Source of the DNA: Joyebacterum sp964521425
GTDB taxonomy: Bacteria; Joyebacterota; Joyebacteria; Joyebacterales; Joyebacteraceae
Assembly: GCA_964521425.1 (NCBI GenBank)
Contig: CAZFRO010000016.1
Coordinates: 1 to 49,101, forward strand
Length of the DNA: 49,101 bases
Reading direction: 5' to 3'
Shown here: positions 8,170 to 16,457 of the stretch, piece after piece
Layout: each line of letters opens with the position of its first letter
Numbering within the stretch: the first letter of the stretch is position 1
Position numbers and translations under genes: made by a program
The notes under the pieces: model-generated
The model's database searches: none
What the model saw: only the letters and a program-made list of their open reading frames with translations
Told to the model about the DNA's origin: nothing

Positions 8170-9381
8170 CTACGAGATGATCGTCGGCGTGATCCTGATG
8201 ATCAGGTCTGATGTCTTCTGTGAGTCCCTCACGTGTTTGAAGAGATAACCCAGGATCGGGATGTCACCCAGGAGCGGTACCTTGACCTCCTCAACGGCCG
8301 TATCCTCGTTCATGAGCCCCGCGATGAGGAAGGTCTCGCCGTTCTCTACGCGAACCTGCGTCGATGCCCGGCGCTCCTTGGTCCATGGGATCTCATCATT
8401 CGGACCCTTCCAGCCCACAATGCTGCTGACGTTCGGTTCCACGAGAACCGTGATGTGACCGTCACCGATAGCTCTCGGAGTGACGCTCACCGTGACGCCG
8501 ACCTTCTCTCGCTCTACCGTCACTTCGACGGCACCAGCTGACGAGACACCTGAGACGGTATAGGGAATGACGTCACCGATGTGAATCTCAGCCTCACGGT
8601 TGTTCAGAGTGGCGAGCTGCGAGCGGCTCAGAATCCGCGCCTTCCCTTCGCCTTCCAGGAAGTCAATGGCCATCTCCAGGGTCTTGGCCTGCCGCATGAT
8701 GTCGTCGCCATCGAAGGGAAGTGCGATCCACGGCATCTCCTCCGGAAGCGCTTCAGGCGGGGACGCTTCAGGCGAGCCTTCTGCAAAGAGCAGGGTCTGA
8801 CTCATCAGCTTGGACCAATCGATGCCGTACTCCATCAGATCGTTCGTCGTTACCTCGATGACCTCGGTCACCAGCATGATCTGAACCGGCGGAACATCCA
8901 GGCTCTTCACAACGCGGCGGATCTGCTCGATCTTGCCGGGCGACGCGACCACGACCAGGCGATTCCCACCTGGATCGGTCGACACGCTCTCAGCTATCTT
9001 GGCGATGAGTGGTTCGAGCTCAAACGCATCGGCGAACATGATATTGAGCACGTATGTGTCGAAGCCCGTGTCCTCCACGCGAGACTCGGCGTCTCCGACG
9101 AGAATCGAGTTCCCTACCCTCTCGTAGGCAAGACCGGCGGCCCTGACAACAAGGTCAAGCGCCTCATCGATCGGGGTGTCCGTGATGTGTACCGAGACGA
9201 CCTTCCCCTCAACGACCGGGCTGGACACGATGTTGAGCCCGCTCTTCTCGGCGAGAATGGTGAGAACGTCCGTGAGTGCGGTCTCCCTGGCGCTCACCGA
9301 TACGGTTGTTCTCTCGAACTGTGCTGACACCGCTGGTGCAAACATCAAGACCAGCAGGAGCCCTGTGATGATTGTCGGCAA
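8170..9381 (-). CDS. Secretin-family outer membrane protein with its 5' end lost at an IS junction
   Basis: This is a short secretin of about 403 residues of the PilQ/GspD type, the outer-membrane gate of type IV pilus or type II secretion machines. The order is a hydrophobic signal core (ending FAPAVSAQ), an STN-like domain at about 25-95, a secretin_N-like domain at about 110-175 and a C-terminal secretin domain with GEAEIHIGDV-like and LLGDIPILGYLF strands; that last phrase is a hallmark. The only possible start here is a TTG at 9381 that has no ribosome site and gives a signal peptide with no positive n-region. The open frame continues upstream without ATG until the IS terminal repeat. 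The real start was probably removed by the adjacent element, so expression is doubtful. Confidence 0.8.
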   Translation of the reverse strand: MPTIITGLLLVLMFAPAVSAQFERTTVSVSARETALTDVLTILAEKSGLNIVSSPVVEGKVVSVHITDTPIDEALDLVVRAAGLAYERVGNSILVGDAESRVEDTGFDTYVLNIMFADAFELEPLIAKIAESVSTDPGGNRLVVVASPGKIEQIRRVVKSLDVPPVQIMLVTEVIEVTTNDLMEYGIDWSKLMSQTLLFAEGSPEASPPEALPEEMPWIALPFDGDDIMRQAKTLEMAIDFLEGEGKARILSRSQLATLNNREAEIHIGDVIPYTVSGVSSAGAVEVTVEREKVGVTVSVTPRAIGDGHITVLVEPNVSSIVGWKGPNDEIPWTKERRASTQVRVENGETFLIAGLMNEDTAVEEVKVPLLGDIPILGYLFKHVRDSQKTSDLIIRITPTIIS

Positions 9382-9411
9382 AGCAACATCAGTTCTGTAA
9401 AATGGGTAGGC

Positions 9412-9428
9412 GGGTCACACGCTCTTCA
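9412..9428 (+). repeat. Left terminal inverted repeat of the IS
   Basis: Reads GGGTCACACGCTCTTC on the plus strand and matches the reverse complement of the right end apart from a 2-base insertion there. The transposase stop codon lies inside it. Confidence 0.7.
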
Positions 9429-10374
9429 TGTTGATGTAGACTCCCCCGGCTTCCCACGCCTCGCTGATCTCGACCAGTACCGCAGTCACCAACCTCAGTA
9501 GCGACGCCTCGTTCGGGAAGATCGTTGCCACTCTCGTCCGTCGTTTGATCTGCTTGTTCAGGTTCTCCAACCCGTTCGTAGTTCGCATCCTAGTCCGATG
9601 ATACGGCGGCAGTGTGAACACCGTAAGTCCCTCCGGGATGTTCTCCTCGGCCCACGTTGCCAGCCTCGGCGCTTTTTCATCGTACCGCTCCACGAAGAGC
9701 CCGAGCTGCCGTTCCGCTTCGGCCCGATCCGGAGCGTTGAACACGTCCCTCAGACCCTGCGCGACCTCGCGACGCAGCGATATCTTCGGCACGTACGCCT
9801 GAGCGTTCCTCTGCAGGTGGAACTGACACCGCTGCCACGGGACGCCGGGCAGCCTGGCAGCCAGACCCGCCTTCAAGCCCTTGTGGTCGTCGCTCGTCAC
9901 CAGCTTGACCCCGTGGAGGCCGCGCTCCTGAAGACTCGCCAGGAACTCACGCCAGTGCACCTCGGCCTCAGACAGCGACACGCTCACGCCGAGAACCGTA
10001 CGCTTCCCGTCGTCGGCACGCACCCCCGTCGCAACAAGCACCGCACAGTCCACTACAGAGCCACCGTGACGCATCTTCTCGTACTTGGCATCCAGGGTCA
10101 CATACGCCATCTCGTCGATCCGCCGACTTCGCCACGACTCGAGCTCGTCGTCAAGAAGCGCTGCCGCACGGCTCACCTCGCTCGAACTCACCTCCAGTCC
10201 GCACAGTTTCTCCGTGATCTTCTGAACGCGACGAGTCGACACCCCCTGAACGTACATCTCTGCGATCGCCTCGTTCATCAGAATCGCGAACGCTCGCGAC
10301 ATCCCTTCCAGACCCTCGTCAATCAGTACTTCCACGACCTGCTCGATTGCACTAGAATCGACCCTGTGGGTCAT
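9415..10374 (-). CDS. IS256-family (mutator-type) transposase
   Basis: A DDE transposase. The signatures are TLDAKYEKMR for the first Asp, VTSDDHKGLKAGL for the second and NGLENLNKQIKRRTRVATIF for the Glu helix. The family marker WQRCQFHLQRNAQ is intact. I chose the ATG at 10374, which has AAGGAGG 8 bases upstream; the open frame begins at 10416 but without a ribosome site. At 319 residues it is shorter than the roughly 400 usual for IS256, mainly at the N-terminus, though all catalytic blocks are present, so it may still be active. Confidence 0.92.
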   Translation of the reverse strand: MTHRVDSSAIEQVVEVLIDEGLEGMSRAFAILMNEAIAEMYVQGVSTRRVQKITEKLCGLEVSSSEVSRAAALLDDELESWRSRRIDEMAYVTLDAKYEKMRHGGSVVDCAVLVATGVRADDGKRTVLGVSVSLSEAEVHWREFLASLQERGLHGVKLVTSDDHKGLKAGLAARLPGVPWQRCQFHLQRNAQAYVPKISLRREVAQGLRDVFNAPDRAEAERQLGLFVERYDEKAPRLATWAEENIPEGLTVFTLPPYHRTRMRTTNGLENLNKQIKRRTRVATIFPNEASLLRLVTAVLVEISEAWEAGGVYINMKSV

Positions 10375-10422
10375 CTCTCGCACCTCCTTGCTGGTGGGTG
10401 TTCTGGAAAACATCACCTACAA

Positions 10423-10440
10423 GAAGAGCGGATGTGACCC
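10423..10440 (-). repeat. Right terminal inverted repeat of the IS
   Basis: Reads GGGTCACATCCGCTCTTC on the minus strand, the counterpart of the left repeat. Sequence just outside it supplies the TGA that ends the truncated PilX-like frame. Confidence 0.7.
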
Positions 10441-10447
10441 ACTTCTT

Positions 10448-11071
10448 TCAACCTAAATCCAACGGACTGCCCGCCGGATCAGCACAAATTACAGATAGAA
10501 TGTTACACTCCCCGATGCGCATCCAGCTATTGCAGTGTATTAGTCCGTCTATCCGGTCGTTGGTCGTGAACCACCTGTGCTTCTTCGAGAGATCCGAGAA
10601 CCACGTGTACTTCGCGAAGGTCTCCTTGCTGAGCGTCGCCTCTATCTCGCTTCTGACCCCATTGACTTCGCCTACCGACACGACGTCGTACCTGGCAAAC
10701 GAGGGACCTGTGCCTACGACGCTCGTGAACGTGGTCGTGTACTCCCCGCTGCCGAGAGTCTCCGCTGTGAAGCCCCCGCTCGCCGGGTAGTCTGGTTTCT
10801 TTCGGTTCATTTGCTCGGTAAGGTATGCCATGGTGCGCTGGAGTCCGGCCTCAGCCAGGTAGAATGCCTTGGCCTCCTCGGCCTGGTACGTCACGAGATC
10901 GTGTTCGGCGATGCCGAGGATCAAGAGCGCGCTCCCAACCAGCAGCACGGCACTCGTCAGAGCCATGACGGCGACCAGCGATCCTCCTCGCTCTCCCCTA
11001 CCGATCTTGCGAAGTCGCTCGAGTCCATCCTGCTTGAAGCTCAGGAACGCCGTGACGAGAAGGTTCTTCAT
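10448..11071 (-). pseudogene. PilX-like pilus assembly protein, truncated at the 3' end by the IS
   Basis: A 207-codon remnant. The N-terminus has a basic stretch (RLRKIGRGERGG), a hydrophobic helix at about 30-55 and then EEAKAFYLAEAGLQRTMAYL, the conserved post-helix of PilX/type IV minor-pilin-like proteins. It stays recognisable to about residue 190, at TTNDRIDGLIHCN, which in intact relatives opens a longer C-terminal domain. The frame then runs about ten residues and stops at a TGA inside the IS terminal repeat. The gene therefore ended further downstream before the element arrived. The ATG has AGGAGAGG upstream, so a truncated product could still be made. Confidence 0.75.
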
Positions 11072-11387
11072 GATCCTCTCCTACATGAGCCCAATCCGGA
11101 GCCTCCGTGCCCCTACGCACGGTTCTCCCCGGTGCGATACCGAGCAAGTCCCATGTCACAGCGAATCGGCTGGGCAATCCGCCGGAATCCGGTCAGTCGC
11201 TGAGCGCCGGCGAGTCCTGCCCACATTCCGGACTACTCACGCCGGCGCGGATGGACACTCCGGACTCCCTCCGCGAGCACAGAACGGGGTGACATCGCAT
11301 CGATTGCGTTGTGCATGGAGCATCTGTAGTGAATTCGAATTCGGGAATGCACAGCTGGGGATGGTTCAGAGCAGGGACTTCTGGAAG
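11072..11387. other. Non-coding gap between lnt and the PilX-like gene
   Basis: 316 bases without a credible gene. It holds a perfect 12-bp palindrome GAATTCGAATTC at 11331-11342 and two imperfect direct copies of a segment containing AGTCCGGA (11200-11234 and 11236-11266). Both may belong to the control region of the truncated pilus gene. No promoter of good quality could be identified. Confidence 0.5.
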
Positions 11388-12965
11388 CTACACGCTCACC
11401 CGACGACGCCGCACCAGGGCAACTGCTGCGCCCACTGCGCTCGCGGCGAGCGCCAGCCATGCTACAAGATCGCCGTGACGCGTGTAGAAGGTAGCTTCAC
11501 TCACTAGCGGCAGATCGGCCACGAGGAAACCTCGTGTGAAGATTTCGCTCCTGGCTGTGACTCGTCCGTACGGATCAGCGAAGAGCGACACTCCGCTGTT
11601 CGCGCTCCTTGCCAGGCTCCTCCGGTTCTCGATGCACCGCATCACAGCCATCGACGCGTGCTGGAACGGCATCGATGAACGGCCGTACCACACGTCGTTG
11701 GTGATATTGACGAGGAGCTCTGCCCCCTCGTCGACGAAGCCACGCACGAGTCCCGGGAAGATCGACTCGTAGCAGATCAGCGTGGAGAACCGAGCGTGCT
11801 CAGTGGCAAAGACAACGCGTTCCCGACCCGGTGTGAAGCCGGCCTGTCCCACATCGACACGCTTGAGAATCGGGATAGCGCTCTCGAACGGAAACACCTC
11901 GCCGAACGGTACCAGATGGATCTTGTCGTACTTCACGAGTCCGCTACCGGCATTCGGACCGAGCGCGTCCATCGGCTCGATGAGAAGCACTGAGTTGAAG
12001 TAGGTGTACTCCTCCGGGCGATCCCCCAGGCGGTCGGGGAAGCCCGTCAGTATGGCTGCACCCGTCTCATCTGCGAGAGCCATGATGGCCACCAGGTGGG
12101 CAGGGTCCTTCAGAAGATAGCTTGGGGCGGCAGTCTCCGGCCAGACAATGAGATCCGGCTTCTCCTCTGCGGCCTCCCGCGTCAGAGCGTACAGGACGTT
12201 GAAACTGACCTCGCGGTAGCTTGGGTCCCACTTGCGCTTGCCGCCGATGTTCGGCTGGATGACGGCGACGCGGATCGTCTTCCCCGCCGGCCCGGCCGAG
12301 GGTAGGACGAGTGCGCCGTGCGCAATGGGAACCAGAATGACCAGCGCCAGCGCCGCAAGGAGTACCCAGAAGCGCTTCGGTACCTGCCCTCTGAGCCTCA
12401 AGCCGAGCGCCAGAGCCTCGGCCGCCACGACATTCACAAGTGCAATCCACAGCGTCACGCCGAAAAGCCCAGTCAAGGCCGCGAACTGAATAGCCTCGGG
12501 AATCGCGACGCCCGCGTATCCCAGGTTCCCCCAGGGGAATCCGAGCACGAAGAGCGAGCGCAGATACTCGGTTGCCGTCCAGACGAGTGGGTAGACCACG
12601 ATGCGCGGCAGGGCGGTCCGCTCTGTGATGAGCCTTGCTCCCGCTGCGAAGAGGCCCCAATAGAAAGCCTGGTAGGCTACTAGAAGGAGAAGCGGTCCCG
12701 CCATGAGAAGAGGATTGTCCACCTCATTCGACGAGAGGAAGACGAGCCAATAGAGAAGAGGAAGAAAGAACGCCAGACCGGAGATGAAGCCCGGGCGAAA
12801 GGCACGCCAGAACCCACCCGTCTTCTCCCCTCTCATGATAAGAAAGAGTGGAACAAGTGCTATGAACGCGAACGGAAAGAGATTCACCGGGGGGAACGCA
12901 AGCGCAAGCGCCACGCCACCAACGACAAGAAGAACCGGATCTCTCCCTCTCGCGAAGTTCATCAT
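11388..12965 (-). CDS. lnt: Apolipoprotein N-acyltransferase
   Basis: A 525-residue inner-membrane enzyme that adds the third acyl chain to the N-terminal Cys of lipoproteins, using phospholipid as donor. An N-terminal block of about six membrane helices (to about residue 215) precedes a nitrilase-type domain. The catalytic Glu lies in LIVWPETAAP, the Lys in the LVKYDKIHLVPFGE region and the Cys in LICYESIFP, followed by NITNDVWYG. A last membrane helix is at about 495-518. Length and order are normal. Its start abuts the apgM stop, so it is the last gene of the long run. The presence of lnt shows a diderm lipoprotein pathway and fits the lipoproteins encoded elsewhere in the window. Confidence 0.93.
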   Translation of the reverse strand: MMNFARGRDPVLLVVGGVALALAFPPVNLFPFAFIALVPLFLIMRGEKTGGFWRAFRPGFISGLAFFLPLLYWLVFLSSNEVDNPLLMAGPLLLLVAYQAFYWGLFAAGARLITERTALPRIVVYPLVWTATEYLRSLFVLGFPWGNLGYAGVAIPEAIQFAALTGLFGVTLWIALVNVVAAEALALGLRLRGQVPKRFWVLLAALALVILVPIAHGALVLPSAGPAGKTIRVAVIQPNIGGKRKWDPSYREVSFNVLYALTREAAEEKPDLIVWPETAAPSYLLKDPAHLVAIMALADETGAAILTGFPDRLGDRPEEYTYFNSVLLIEPMDALGPNAGSGLVKYDKIHLVPFGEVFPFESAIPILKRVDVGQAGFTPGRERVVFATEHARFSTLICYESIFPGLVRGFVDEGAELLVNITNDVWYGRSSMPFQHASMAVMRCIENRRSLARSANSGVSLFADPYGRVTARSEIFTRGFLVADLPLVSEATFYTRHGDLVAWLALAASAVGAAVALVRRRRVSV

Positions 12966-14177
12966 CTAGGCCCCGAACTTCGCGAGACGCCCCGCGTGCG
13001 CGAGCATGAGAGGCATGAGGTCGACACCGCGGATGACGCCCAGACCTCCTCCAAGGCAGCTCGTCTCCCCGAAGCTCTCGCACAGGTCGCGGCGCGAGTT
13101 CCTGGACTTGAGCAGTACCGGAACAGGGTGCCAGCTGTGGGATGCCAGCAAGGATGGTGTCGAGTGGTCTCCTGTCACCAGAAGCACGTCCTCTGCTATG
13201 TCGGCGATGCCGGGAACGATTCCATCGAAATCCTCGGTGGCCGCCACCTTGCCTGCGAAGTCCCCATTCTCTCCTGTCGAGTCCGTGTACTTGAAGTGCA
13301 TGAAGAAGAAGTCGTACTCCTCGTAGTGTTCCCTCAAGAGCGTCGCCATCTCCTCAAGCGTGCCCGGCGCCGGGAGAACATCCATGCCGACCAGTCCGGC
13401 GACGCCTCGGTACATCGGGTATGCAGCAATGGCCGCCGCCCGCAGGTTGTACCGCTCCTCGAACGTCGGGATCGCCTCGCGCATGGCGATTCCCCTCAGT
13501 GTGATCGCATTGGCCTTCGGCTCACCACCGAGGATGCCATCTGCCTGCGACACAAACGAGTTCAGAAGCTCTGCCGTCCGCTTCTTCTCCTCTGTTTCGG
13601 CGCGTACTTCGAGCGGCCGCACTCCCGTGGTCTGTGGGTCCGTGTCGTTCAGACCCCCTTCCAGTCCATCACCTCGAAGCACGAGAACAGCACGATGTTC
13701 CTTGACCGGCCTGAAGAACAACTCGACTCCCGGAAGCTCGATCGTGTCAAGCTTCGCTGAGAGTTCCGCGCACTTCTCAGTCGAGATGCGTCCGGCCCTT
13801 CGATCGGTTATCCTTCCGTCTCCGTCCACGGTCGCGAAGTTGATCCTGGCTGCTACGTCGCCCTGTCTCAGATCGAAGTCTATGCCCAGCGCCTCAAGCA
13901 CACCCCGGCCGATGAGGTACTCGACGGGATCGTATCCGAAGAGCGCCATGTGGGCAGGTCCGCTGCCCGGTGTGATCCCGGGTGCGATGGGCACATGAAG
14001 CCCTGAAACACCTTGTCTGGCGAGGGCGTCGAGATTCGGTGTCTTCGCCGTCTCAAGCTCAGTCAGCCCGGTCTTGGGGTCCGGGAGCCCACCCAGCCCG
14101 TCAGCCACGAGCAACACGATCTTCCCGCCTGAGGCGGTTACGATCTCGTCGGGCAACCTGTGGGTCTTCTCATGCAT
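12966..14177 (-). CDS. apgM: Cofactor-independent phosphoglycerate mutase, archaeal type
   Basis: A 403-residue member of the alkaline-phosphatase superfamily that interconverts 3- and 2-phosphoglycerate in glycolysis. The N-terminal metal/nucleophile region is LLVADGLGGLPDP, followed by KTPNLDALARQGVSGLH and ITPGSGPAHMALFGYDP, both typical of ApgM. The C-terminal metal sites are in DFFFMHFKYTDSTGENGD and LLVTGDHSTPS. The start has AAGGAGG, and the gene lies 58 bases after tgt. The 403-residue size separates it from the larger bacterial GpmI form. Confidence 0.93.
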   Translation of the reverse strand: MHEKTHRLPDEIVTASGGKIVLLVADGLGGLPDPKTGLTELETAKTPNLDALARQGVSGLHVPIAPGITPGSGPAHMALFGYDPVEYLIGRGVLEALGIDFDLRQGDVAARINFATVDGDGRITDRRAGRISTEKCAELSAKLDTIELPGVELFFRPVKEHRAVLVLRGDGLEGGLNDTDPQTTGVRPLEVRAETEEKKRTAELLNSFVSQADGILGGEPKANAITLRGIAMREAIPTFEERYNLRAAAIAAYPMYRGVAGLVGMDVLPAPGTLEEMATLLREHYEEYDFFFMHFKYTDSTGENGDFAGKVAATEDFDGIVPGIADIAEDVLLVTGDHSTPSLLASHSWHPVPVLLKSRNSRRDLCESFGETSCLGGGLGVIRGVDLMPLMLAHAGRLAKFGA

Positions 14178-14194
14178 CCGTTCCTCCTTACCAA

Positions 14195-14213
14195 GCCGCT
14201 TCGAAGAAGCGGC
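14195..14213 (-). promoter_or_regulatory. Hairpin in the tgt-apgM gap
   Basis: GCCGCTTC and GAAGCGGC form a perfect 8-bp stem around a 3-base loop just upstream of the apgM ribosome site. On the minus strand it is followed by TTGGT only, so it is more likely an attenuator or processing site than a full terminator. Confidence 0.4.
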
Positions 14214-14235
14214 CCTCTTACTGAAGAGGAGACCG

Positions 14236-15366
14236 TCACTCGCGAGGAAGCGCCTGGGATTCGTATTTCTCCTGGAATGCGCGTCTCCACTCGCCGAAAT
14301 TCCCGGCGATGATGGCGCCTCGCATCTCAGTCATCATCTTCAAGTAGAACGTGAGGCTGTGAAGGCTCGCCAGCCGCCCCGCCAGGCCCTCTCCGGCATT
14401 GAAGAGATGGCGGATGTAGCTCCTCGAGAAGTTCCTGCATGCATAGCAGTCGCAGTCGGGATCGAGCGGTCGATCGTCGCGCGCGTAGGCGGCGTTCTTC
14501 ACCACGAGCCTTCCTCGAGATGTGAACAGGTTACCCTTGCGCGCGTTCCTGGTCGGCATCACGCAGTCGAACATGTCGATGCCCTGGGTGACGGAACCGA
14601 TGATGTCCTCCGGAAAGCCCTGCCCCATGAAGTAGCGGGGGCGGTCTCTTGGAAGCTCCTCTACTGCCACGCTCACCATCTCCCGCATCACGGACTTCGG
14701 CTCACCGACTGCCAGCCCTCCGATGGCGTACCCAGGGAAATCCATTTCCTTGAGCGCCGATGCGGACGCCCTCCTGAGGTCTGCGTAGCTTGCGCCCTGC
14801 ACGATGCCAAAGAGCGTCTGCTCCCGCGGGTCGGAACGCCACTCCTTGAGCGCTCTCTCTGCCCACCTGAGGGTCAACTCGTGCGAGGTCTTCGTATCCT
14901 CGTAGCTCGCGGGGTAGGCCACACATTCGTCCAGAACCATGATGATGTCCGCACCGATGGAACGCTGCAAGCGCACATTGTCCTCGGGCGACATGAAATG
15001 TCTGGAGCCGTCGAGGTGCGACTGAAACTCAAGACCTTCCTCACGAATACGGTTCAGATGTCCCAAGCTGAACACCTGGAAACCACCGCTGTCCGTCAGG
15101 ATCGCCCGGTCCCAGCCCATGAACTTGTGGAGCCCGCCTGCCTGTTCGATGATCTCGGGTCCGGGACGGAAGTAGAGGTGGTAGGCGTTCGACAGGATAA
15201 TGCGCGCGCCTGTCTCCTTCACATCCTGAGGAGACAGAGTCTTCACGGTGGCCTGTGTGCCCACCGGCATGAAGACCGGAGTCTTGATGACGGCGTGCGG
15301 CGTCACGAGCTCGCCGGCTCTGGCCCCGGTCTCTGTATCCTCGGCTATCACCCTGAACTCGAACAT
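14236..15366 (-). CDS. tgt: tRNA-guanine (queuine) transglycosylase
   Basis: A 376-residue enzyme that exchanges G34 of tRNAs with GUN anticodons for preQ1, a step of queuosine synthesis. The substrate-binding motif LTDSGGFQVFSLGHL is intact, and VVKNAAYARDDRPLD is present. The zinc site CDCYACRNFSRSYIRHLF (Cys-x-Cys-x-x-Cys plus His) is complete. The standard length and the queA and queH neighbours confirm it. It follows queA across a 56-base gap that carries tandem copies of the queA end. Confidence 0.96.
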   Translation of the reverse strand: MFEFRVIAEDTETGARAGELVTPHAVIKTPVFMPVGTQATVKTLSPQDVKETGARIILSNAYHLYFRPGPEIIEQAGGLHKFMGWDRAILTDSGGFQVFSLGHLNRIREEGLEFQSHLDGSRHFMSPEDNVRLQRSIGADIIMVLDECVAYPASYEDTKTSHELTLRWAERALKEWRSDPREQTLFGIVQGASYADLRRASASALKEMDFPGYAIGGLAVGEPKSVMREMVSVAVEELPRDRPRYFMGQGFPEDIIGSVTQGIDMFDCVMPTRNARKGNLFTSRGRLVVKNAAYARDDRPLDPDCDCYACRNFSRSYIRHLFNAGEGLAGRLASLHSLTFYLKMMTEMRGAIIAGNFGEWRRAFQEKYESQALPRE

Positions 15367-15377
15367 CGCCCCTCCGT

Positions 15378-15445
15378 GGACTCAGAGCACAGGCTCAGAG
15401 CCAGCATCGCGTCATCACAGACTCAGAGCACCAACATCGCATCAC
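15378..15445. repeat. Tandem duplication of the queA 3' end
   Basis: The last codons of queA and its TGA (15420-15445) are repeated after the stop as an imperfect copy at 15391-15419 (period 28) and a short third piece at 15378-15390. All share CTCAGAG next to a GCATCGCGTC-like or ACATCGCATC block. It mirrors the duplication at the batA 3' end. Confidence 0.7.
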
Positions 15446-16457
15446 CGTAGCTGTAGAAGCGGTAGTTCCGCTCGACGGCCTCCCTGTACGCCGCCATGAC
15501 TTCGTCGTACCCTCCGAATGCCGCCACTAGCATCAGGAGTGTTGATTTGGGAAGATGGAAGTTCGTGATGAGCGCATCAACAGAGCGGAACCGATAACCC
15601 GGACGTATGAACAGATCGGTACTGCCGGCGGCAGCCACCATCTTCCCCGCATCGTCCGCAACCGACTCGAGGACGCGAACACACGTGGTCCCGACAGCGA
15701 CGATCTTTCCTCCACTGTCGCGTGCCGCATTGATAAGAGAGGCGGCCTCGTCAGAGACCTCGTAGCGCTCCTCGTCCATCTCGTGGTCCTCAGGATCATC
15801 GCTTGAGATGGGCCTGAACGTCCCGAGGCCGACGTGCAGGATCACCGGAGCGATCCCGACCCCGCGATCGGCGAGTTCGTCGAGAATCTCATCGGTGAAA
15901 TGAAGGCCCGCGGTCGGCGCCGCCACCGCCCCTTTCACCCGTGCATAGACGGTTTGATAGCGCTCACGGTCGAGCGGCTCCGGTCTCCGCTCGATGTAAG
16001 GCGGAAGTGGAATCTGTCCGAGAGCGGCGATCACAAGATCCAGATCACCGTCTGCCACGAGTTCGACGATGCGTTTCCCGGCCGGCAGGACCTCCAGCAC
16101 ACGCGCTTCCAGAAGACCGTCGCCGAAGGATAGAACGGCTCCCTCGCGAATGCTGGTCCCCGGGCGAACGAGTACCTCCCAACGACAGAGCCCGGTCTCC
16201 TTCAGAAGGAACATCTCCGCCTTGCCGCCGGTCGCCTTCTTCTCCCCGATGAACCTGGCCGGGATGACCTCGCTCTCGTTCACTACAAGGATGTCGCCGG
16301 GAGCAAGGTAGTCCAGAACATCCTTGAAGAGGCGATGCTCCATCTCACCGGTATCGCGCCCAAGCACGAGGAGCCGCGATTCATCACGCCGCTCGCTAGG
16401 GTATTGCGCAATGGACTCACGTCTGAGTTCGTAATCGAAATCGCTCGTCTTCATCAT
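15423..16457 (-). CDS. queA: S-adenosylmethionine:tRNA ribosyltransferase-isomerase
   Basis: QueA transfers and isomerises the ribosyl group of SAM onto preQ1-tRNA to give epoxyqueuosine-tRNA. The N-terminus (DFDYELRRESIAQYPSERRD) is a family hallmark, as are AAPTAGLHFTDEILDEL and TNFHLPKSTLLMLVAAFGG. The product is 343-344 residues, the usual size. I start at the ATG at 16457 (or the next ATG at 16454), which overlaps the queH TGA; the open frame to 16478 adds residues inside queH. AGGGA lies just upstream. Co-translation with queH is likely. Confidence 0.95.
   Translation of the reverse strand: MMKTSDFDYELRRESIAQYPSERRDESRLLVLGRDTGEMEHRLFKDVLDYLAPGDILVVNESEVIPARFIGEKKATGGKAEMFLLKETGLCRWEVLVRPGTSIREGAVLSFGDGLLEARVLEVLPAGKRIVELVADGDLDLVIAALGQIPLPPYIERRPEPLDRERYQTVYARVKGAVAAPTAGLHFTDEILDELADRGVGIAPVILHVGLGTFRPISSDDPEDHEMDEERYEVSDEAASLINAARDSGGKIVAVGTTCVRVLESVADDAGKMVAAAGSTDLFIRPGYRFRSVDALITNFHLPKSTLLMLVAAFGGYDEVMAAYREAVERNYRFYSYGDAMLVL

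Larger units (their letters stand above)
9397..10452. mobile_element. IS256-family insertion sequence
   Basis: An element of about 1.05 kb carrying one transposase gene, bounded by imperfect inverted repeats sharing GGGTCACA and CGCTCTTC (9412-9428 and 10423-10440) with weaker similarity outwards to about 9397 and 10452. The outer ends are approximate. I find no matching 8-9 base target duplication in the flanks, and both flanking genes are broken at the boundary. Confidence 0.75.

Noticed and set aside
7930..8211. Plus-strand frame with AAGGAGGAAG before an ATG at 8024
   Set aside because: The ribosome site looks good, but the frame runs through the perfect 12-bp hairpin at 8074-8100, overlaps the secretin 3' end and encodes no recognisable protein.
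9381..10460. Target-site duplication for the IS
   Set aside because: The flanks next to the estimated ends (TCAGTTCT and CTAAATCC) do not match, and shifting the ends by several bases gives no 8-9 base direct repeat.
12966..14177. Reading apgM as another member of the phosphatase cluster
   Set aside because: It shares the alkaline-phosphatase superfamily fold, but its motifs and size are those of archaeal-type phosphoglycerate mutase, and it lies in the housekeeping run.
14074..15450. 458-codon open frame on the plus strand
   Set aside because: It lies antisense to tgt, whose motifs are complete. The composition (many Arg, His and Pro) is that of a GC-rich shadow frame. The same reasoning removes other long antisense frames such as 1149-2174, 5560-6330, 9598-10437 and 20335-21294.
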